Assembly: GCA_002371715.1 (NCBI GenBank)
Contig: DFGF01000149.1
Span: forward strand, 3,422-12,279
Source of the DNA: Prevotella sp. UBA3757
GTDB taxonomy: Bacteria; Bacteroidota; Bacteroidia; Bacteroidales; Bacteroidaceae
DNA: 8,858 nt
Direction of reading: 5' to 3'
This document shows, piece after piece, positions 6,785 through 8,858 of this stretch. Under the pieces are notes generated by a model. That model was given only the letters and a program-made list of their open reading frames with translations. It ran no database searches and was not told the origin of the DNA. Position 1 is the first letter of the stretch; every line of letters starts with the position of its first letter. The translations under genes and the position numbers were made by a program.

Positions 6785-6910
6785 TTACGGTTCTATAAAA
6801 ATAGGTGTACCTTTTGCATGGTCTGCATCCAGTTCGATAATCCTTTCTATTAGATGATGCTCCACGAGGAAAGTCAAATCCATATCAAGAGGCTCAAGAG
6901 AGAATGACAT
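6785..6910 (-). CDS. Small ORF of unknown function, 41 residues
   Basis: From ATG at 6910 this frame reads MSFSLEPLDMDLTFLVEHHL and ends ...GTPIFIEP at TAA 6787-6785. It is open further upstream to a TAG near 6960, with no ATG in that part. The composition looks protein-like: acidic, with a predicted central amphipathic helix LTFLVEHHLIERIIELD. It sits 24 bp before the AlbA_2 start and 40 bp after the stop of the restriction-modification fragment. I do not recognise it. It may be a real small gene co-transcribed with AlbA_2 or the 3' remnant of a larger lost gene. Confidence 0.4.
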   Translation of the reverse strand: MSFSLEPLDMDLTFLVEHHLIERIIELDADHAKGTPIFIEP

Positions 6911-6950
6911 ATAGAGCTTTCTTGGTTTCTGTTGAGGTATTTCATTTTCA

Positions 6951-7346
6951 TTAAATCTCTATCAGGTTGTCAATTAATTCCATCACCTGTGCTTGTTTCT
7001 GTAAGGCGACTATAATTTTCTGATAGTGCTCTATTTCGTCGTTGCTGAGTTTCTTGCCTTTGCGGTCTTTAAGCCAACGGTCTAAGGGTTGATAGCCGGC
7101 GACCACCATTTGCCATGCCTGCACTGGAACATAGTCGAAATACTGTTGCTCGTTAATCCATACGCGGCCTTGCCCGCCGCCCGTCGGCTCGAAACGACGC
7201 AGGGTACACAGGTTGTTGTCCTTGGGCCGACTGATGGAATAGGTGGTGGTAAAGTCTTGGTCGGAAATGCCCACGAGCAGATGCAGGCGGCGAATCTGCC
7301 CATCGAGTTCTGCCATGTAGCGGAAGTAGCCTGTGTCTGCCGGATA
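6951..7346 (-). pseudogene. C-terminal fragment of a type ISP-like restriction-modification enzyme
   Basis: The reading frame from the junction at 7346 to TAA at 6953 gives about 131 residues (YPADTGYFRYMAELDGQIRR...). It resembles the C-terminal specificity-side region of type ISP/Eco57I-like enzymes that combine nuclease, helicase, methylase and target recognition. The matching pattern is ELDGQIRRLHLL, then RVWINEQQYFDYVP, VVAGYQPLDRWLKDRKGK, and LSNDEIEHYQKIIVAL. Intact members are typically over 1000 residues, so nearly all of the enzyme, including methylase and helicase motifs, is gone. The frame would allow a 121-residue product from ATG at 7316. Upstream it is joined out of frame to the duplicated S8 signal-peptide region. 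The family call rests on remembered motifs and is good but not certain. Function as an RM enzyme is excluded by the truncation. Confidence 0.7.
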
Positions 7347-7525
7347 AGGAATCGGGTGGGGTGGTCGATGGCGTAGGGCGTGCCCTCCTTGTCCGTCAGG
7401 CAGACGCGGTATATGTAGGCCGGCCCGTCCTTGTAGCGTACGCGCCGATGCCCGTCCTGCTGGTTACCGGCCGTCAGGGCGATTGCGCAGCATGTCATGA
7501 GTAGTATGGTCAGTAGTCGTTTCAT
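7347..7525 (-). pseudogene. Truncated 5' copy of the S8 peptidase gene
   Basis: From ATG at 7525 the frame repeats the signal peptide and first ~60 residues of the S8 peptidase, up to HPTRFL. It then crosses the junction at 7346/7347 into a frame that does not match the restriction-modification fragment. The resulting chimeric ORF continues to 7082, which would give 147 residues: an intact signal peptide with an out-of-frame tail and no catalytic residue. Two residues differ from the parent (L to Q after the signal peptide, S to C further on). Best read as a non-functional fragment, though its start signals are intact. Confidence 0.85.
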
Positions 7526-7545
7526 AATGTCATGATTTTGGCGGG

Positions 7546-7577
7546 CAAAGTTACGAAATAAGTGAGAGAAATGCAAA
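7546..7577 (-). promoter_or_regulatory. Duplicated S8 promoter facing the accessory genes
   Basis: TTTG at 7577-7574, a 20-bp spacer and TAACTTTG at 7553-7546 reproduce the S8 operon promoter without change. On the minus strand it points at the truncated S8 fragment, the restriction-modification remnant, the 41-codon ORF and the AlbA_2 gene. No stronger promoter is seen directly before AlbA_2. It may therefore drive the whole accessory unit. Confidence 0.6.
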
Positions 7578-7681
7578 TGAAAACCTGTTTTCTTTTCATT
7601 TCCGAACGAAAAGTAGGTCCGGCGAAGCCAAAGTTACTAAATCTTCCGTCAGTCCTCGTATTCCTTTTTTCTTTACATTTT

Positions 7682-7867
7682 AATTCATTGTTTACTCACG
7701 GTGGCGGCGGTCTTCACAGATGGGCGCCACCCTTATTAACAATTTAATCTTAAACTTAAAAAACAAATTCAATTAATCTTGAATGGTTGCAAGGCGAGGA
7801 TTTCAGTGCTTCTCGTAGTATTTCTTGTACACATAGTAGACTTCGAAAATAAAAAACCTGCGAATCA
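7682..7867. other. AT-rich intergenic spacer with a GC-rich hairpin
   Basis: This stretch separates the divergent right repeat copy and the Rpn gene, and no coding sequence is supported. At 7700-7731, GGTGGCG and CGCCACC form a 7-bp stem around an 18-base loop. It is followed on the plus strand by CTTATT, not a true T-run, so a terminator role is doubtful. The rest is AT-rich and repeats TTAATCTT at 7744 and 7773. Confidence 0.5.
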
Positions 7868-7899
7868 TTTGGAAGTTTAAAAGATTATCCCTATCTTTG
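7868..7899 (+). promoter_or_regulatory. Promoter of the Rpn-family gene
   Basis: TTTG at 7868-7871, a 20-bp spacer and TATCTTTG at 7892-7899 match the Bacteroidetes consensus exactly and keep the same spacing as the S8 promoter. The ATG at 7925 follows the -7 box by 25 bases. Confidence 0.8.
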
Positions 7900-7924
7900 C
7901 AGGAAGTTAAAGAAAGATACAAAT

Positions 7925-8785
7925 ATGGGCAAGTTTGTTAATCCATTCACCGACGTCGGTTTCAAAATCATCTTCGGGCAGGAGTTCTCCAAGCCACAGT
8001 TGTTGGACTTCCTGAACACATTGCTGGAAAATGAGCGCAATATCACCGACCTGACGTTCCTTGACAAGGAGCAGACTGCCATCTACGACGGCGACCGCTC
8101 GCCCATCTATGACATTCTCTGCGAGACGGATGGTGGCGAGAAGATCATCGTTGAGATGCAGAACCGCGAGCATCCGAACTTCAAGGAGCGAATGCTCTAT
8201 TATGCATCGGAGGCCATCACGCGCCAAGGCGAGATGGGAAACCTATGGACATACGACATTAAGGCCGTCTACATGATAGCTTTCACCAACTTCACGCTGA
8301 ACGGCTTTGAGAAGCGGCTTCGCATAGACGTAGGGCTGACGGATCTCCAACAGGGTAAAATCTTTACCGACAAGATGCGCATGATATGCCTGCAGATGCC
8401 CTGTTTCACGAAGGAAAGAGAAGAATGTGACAATCACTTTGAACGTTGGATATATATACTTAAGAATATGGAAATATTGGACAGGATGCCGTGGGCTGCC
8501 CAGAATGCAGTATTCCAGCGGCTGGCAGACATAGCCGAGGTAAGCAAGCTGAATAAAGAAGAACGCTTGGAGTACGACCATGCACTCAAGCGATACCGTG
8601 ACACGCTCAACGCCATGAATGGGGCAGAGCTAAAAGGAATTGAAAAAGGAATTGAAAAAGGAAGGGCTGAAGGAAGGGCTGAAGAAAAAACAGAGAACGC
8701 TCGCAGTCTTAAGGCAAATGGTGTACCTGTAGAGGTTATTGCTAAAAGTTTAGGACTCACACCCGAGGAAATCGAGGCACTATAG
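7925..8785 (+). CDS. Rpn family recombination-promoting nuclease (PD-(D/E)XK)
   Basis: This is a complete 286-residue member of the PD-(D/E)XK family often annotated as a putative transposase (PDDEXK_2); E. coli relatives are DNA endonucleases that raise recombination and act in phage defence. The start MGKFVNPFTDVGFKIIFGQE is typical. The nuclease core shows D63 in SPIYDILCETDG and E77-x-Q79 in IIVEMQNREH; the ERMLYYASEAITRQ helix (88-101) follows. The middle region (about 110-225) is the usual helical extension. The tail has four four-residue repeats, GIEK GIEK GRAE GRAE (238-253), then a small helical module resembling the family's terminal DUF (ENARSLKANGVPVEVIAKSL, GLTPEEI). It stands as a single gene with its own promoter and likely terminator, divergent from the right repeat copy. 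Substrate and biological trigger are not visible. Confidence 0.9.
   Translation: MGKFVNPFTDVGFKIIFGQEFSKPQLLDFLNTLLENERNITDLTFLDKEQTAIYDGDRSPIYDILCETDGGEKIIVEMQNREHPNFKERMLYYASEAITRQGEMGNLWTYDIKAVYMIAFTNFTLNGFEKRLRIDVGLTDLQQGKIFTDKMRMICLQMPCFTKEREECDNHFERWIYILKNMEILDRMPWAAQNAVFQRLADIAEVSKLNKEERLEYDHALKRYRDTLNAMNGAELKGIEKGIEKGRAEGRAEEKTENARSLKANGVPVEVIAKSLGLTPEEIEAL
8636..8683 (+). repeat. In-frame 12-bp tandem repeats in the Rpn tail
   Basis: Two units of GGAATTGAAAAA are followed by two of GGAAGGGCTGAA, each pair identical at the DNA level. Each unit codes for four residues, so gain or loss of a unit keeps the frame and changes only the length of the charged helical tail. A run of six A follows at 8685-8690. 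Confidence 0.95.
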
Positions 8786-8819
8786 ACCCTGGCCTACCCA
8801 CCCCCAACCCCTACAATAA

Positions 8820-8855
8820 CTGCCACCCATCCATCACGGACAGGTGGCAGCTTTC
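8820..8855 (+). terminator. Likely terminator after the Rpn gene
   Basis: CTGCCACC (8820-8827) pairs with GGTGGCAG (8843-8850). An inner TCC/GGA pair (8830-8832 with 8838-8840) closes a 5-base loop. A short CTTTC follows. The T-run is weak, so an attenuator or a bidirectional structure is possible. It starts 34 bases after the Rpn stop. Confidence 0.5.
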
Positions 8856-8858
8856 AAT

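Larger units (their letters stand above)
7347..7681. repeat. 335-bp direct repeat, right copy
   Basis: This is the partner of 4646-4980, in the same orientation, 330 of 335 bases identical by my count and with no gaps. On its left it is fused to the restriction-modification fragment. On its right it borders the AT-rich spacer before the Rpn gene. The two copies bracket 2366 bp of accessory sequence, and recombination between them would delete 2701 bp. Confidence 0.97.

Noticed and set aside
4646..7681. Composite transposon or IS element
   Set aside because: The flanking repeats carry no transposase and no terminal inverted repeats. They are a copy of a host gene start and promoter.

Overview
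The window looks like a chromosomal segment of a Bacteroidales bacterium, most like Prevotella or a relative. The reasons are Bacteroidetes-type promoters (a TTTG-like -33 box about 20 bp before TAnnTTTG), no Shine-Dalgarno sequences, and the gene content: a secreted GH43 glycosidase, a Bacteroidetes-style S8 peptidase, and a type II branched-chain aminotransferase. The assignment is inferred from these features and no species can be named.

Left part (1-4824), ordinary core genes with GC-rich codon use. A branched-chain amino-acid aminotransferase (ilvE, cut by the window edge) diverges from a GH43 glycosidase. The GH43 gene converges on a minus-strand operon that reads S8 peptidase, xseA, xseB. 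The last two encode both subunits of exonuclease VII. Both gene junctions of the operon are built from 7-bp tandem repeats that contain the stop codon of the upstream gene.

Middle part (4981-7346), an accessory insert, visibly more AT-rich in its main gene. It lies between two 98.5% identical direct copies of a 335-bp segment (4646-4980 and 7347-7681). That segment holds the promoter and signal-peptide region of the S8 peptidase gene. The insert carries, in minus-strand order, the last ~131 codons of a type ISP-like restriction-modification enzyme, a 41-codon orphan ORF, and a complete AlbA_2/Schlafen-domain ATP-binding protein. Next comes a gene-free 328-bp stretch with two helically phased repeat arrays: four 22-bp units with an ACTCGAGT palindrome, and GTTACAT repeats at 11-bp spacing. 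The right-hand repeat copy places a duplicate S8 promoter upstream of the accessory genes, so the S8 operon and the accessory operon may share the same promoter sequence.

Right part (7682-8858). An intergenic stretch with a GC-rich hairpin leads to an Rpn-family PD-(D/E)XK nuclease gene. It has a strong promoter, a 12-bp-repeat C-terminal tail and a likely terminator. Taken together, 4646-8858 looks like a rearranged, partly decayed defence-type locus next to housekeeping genes. The layout fits integration by homologous recombination or a segmental duplication, and the two cannot be separated from one sequence.
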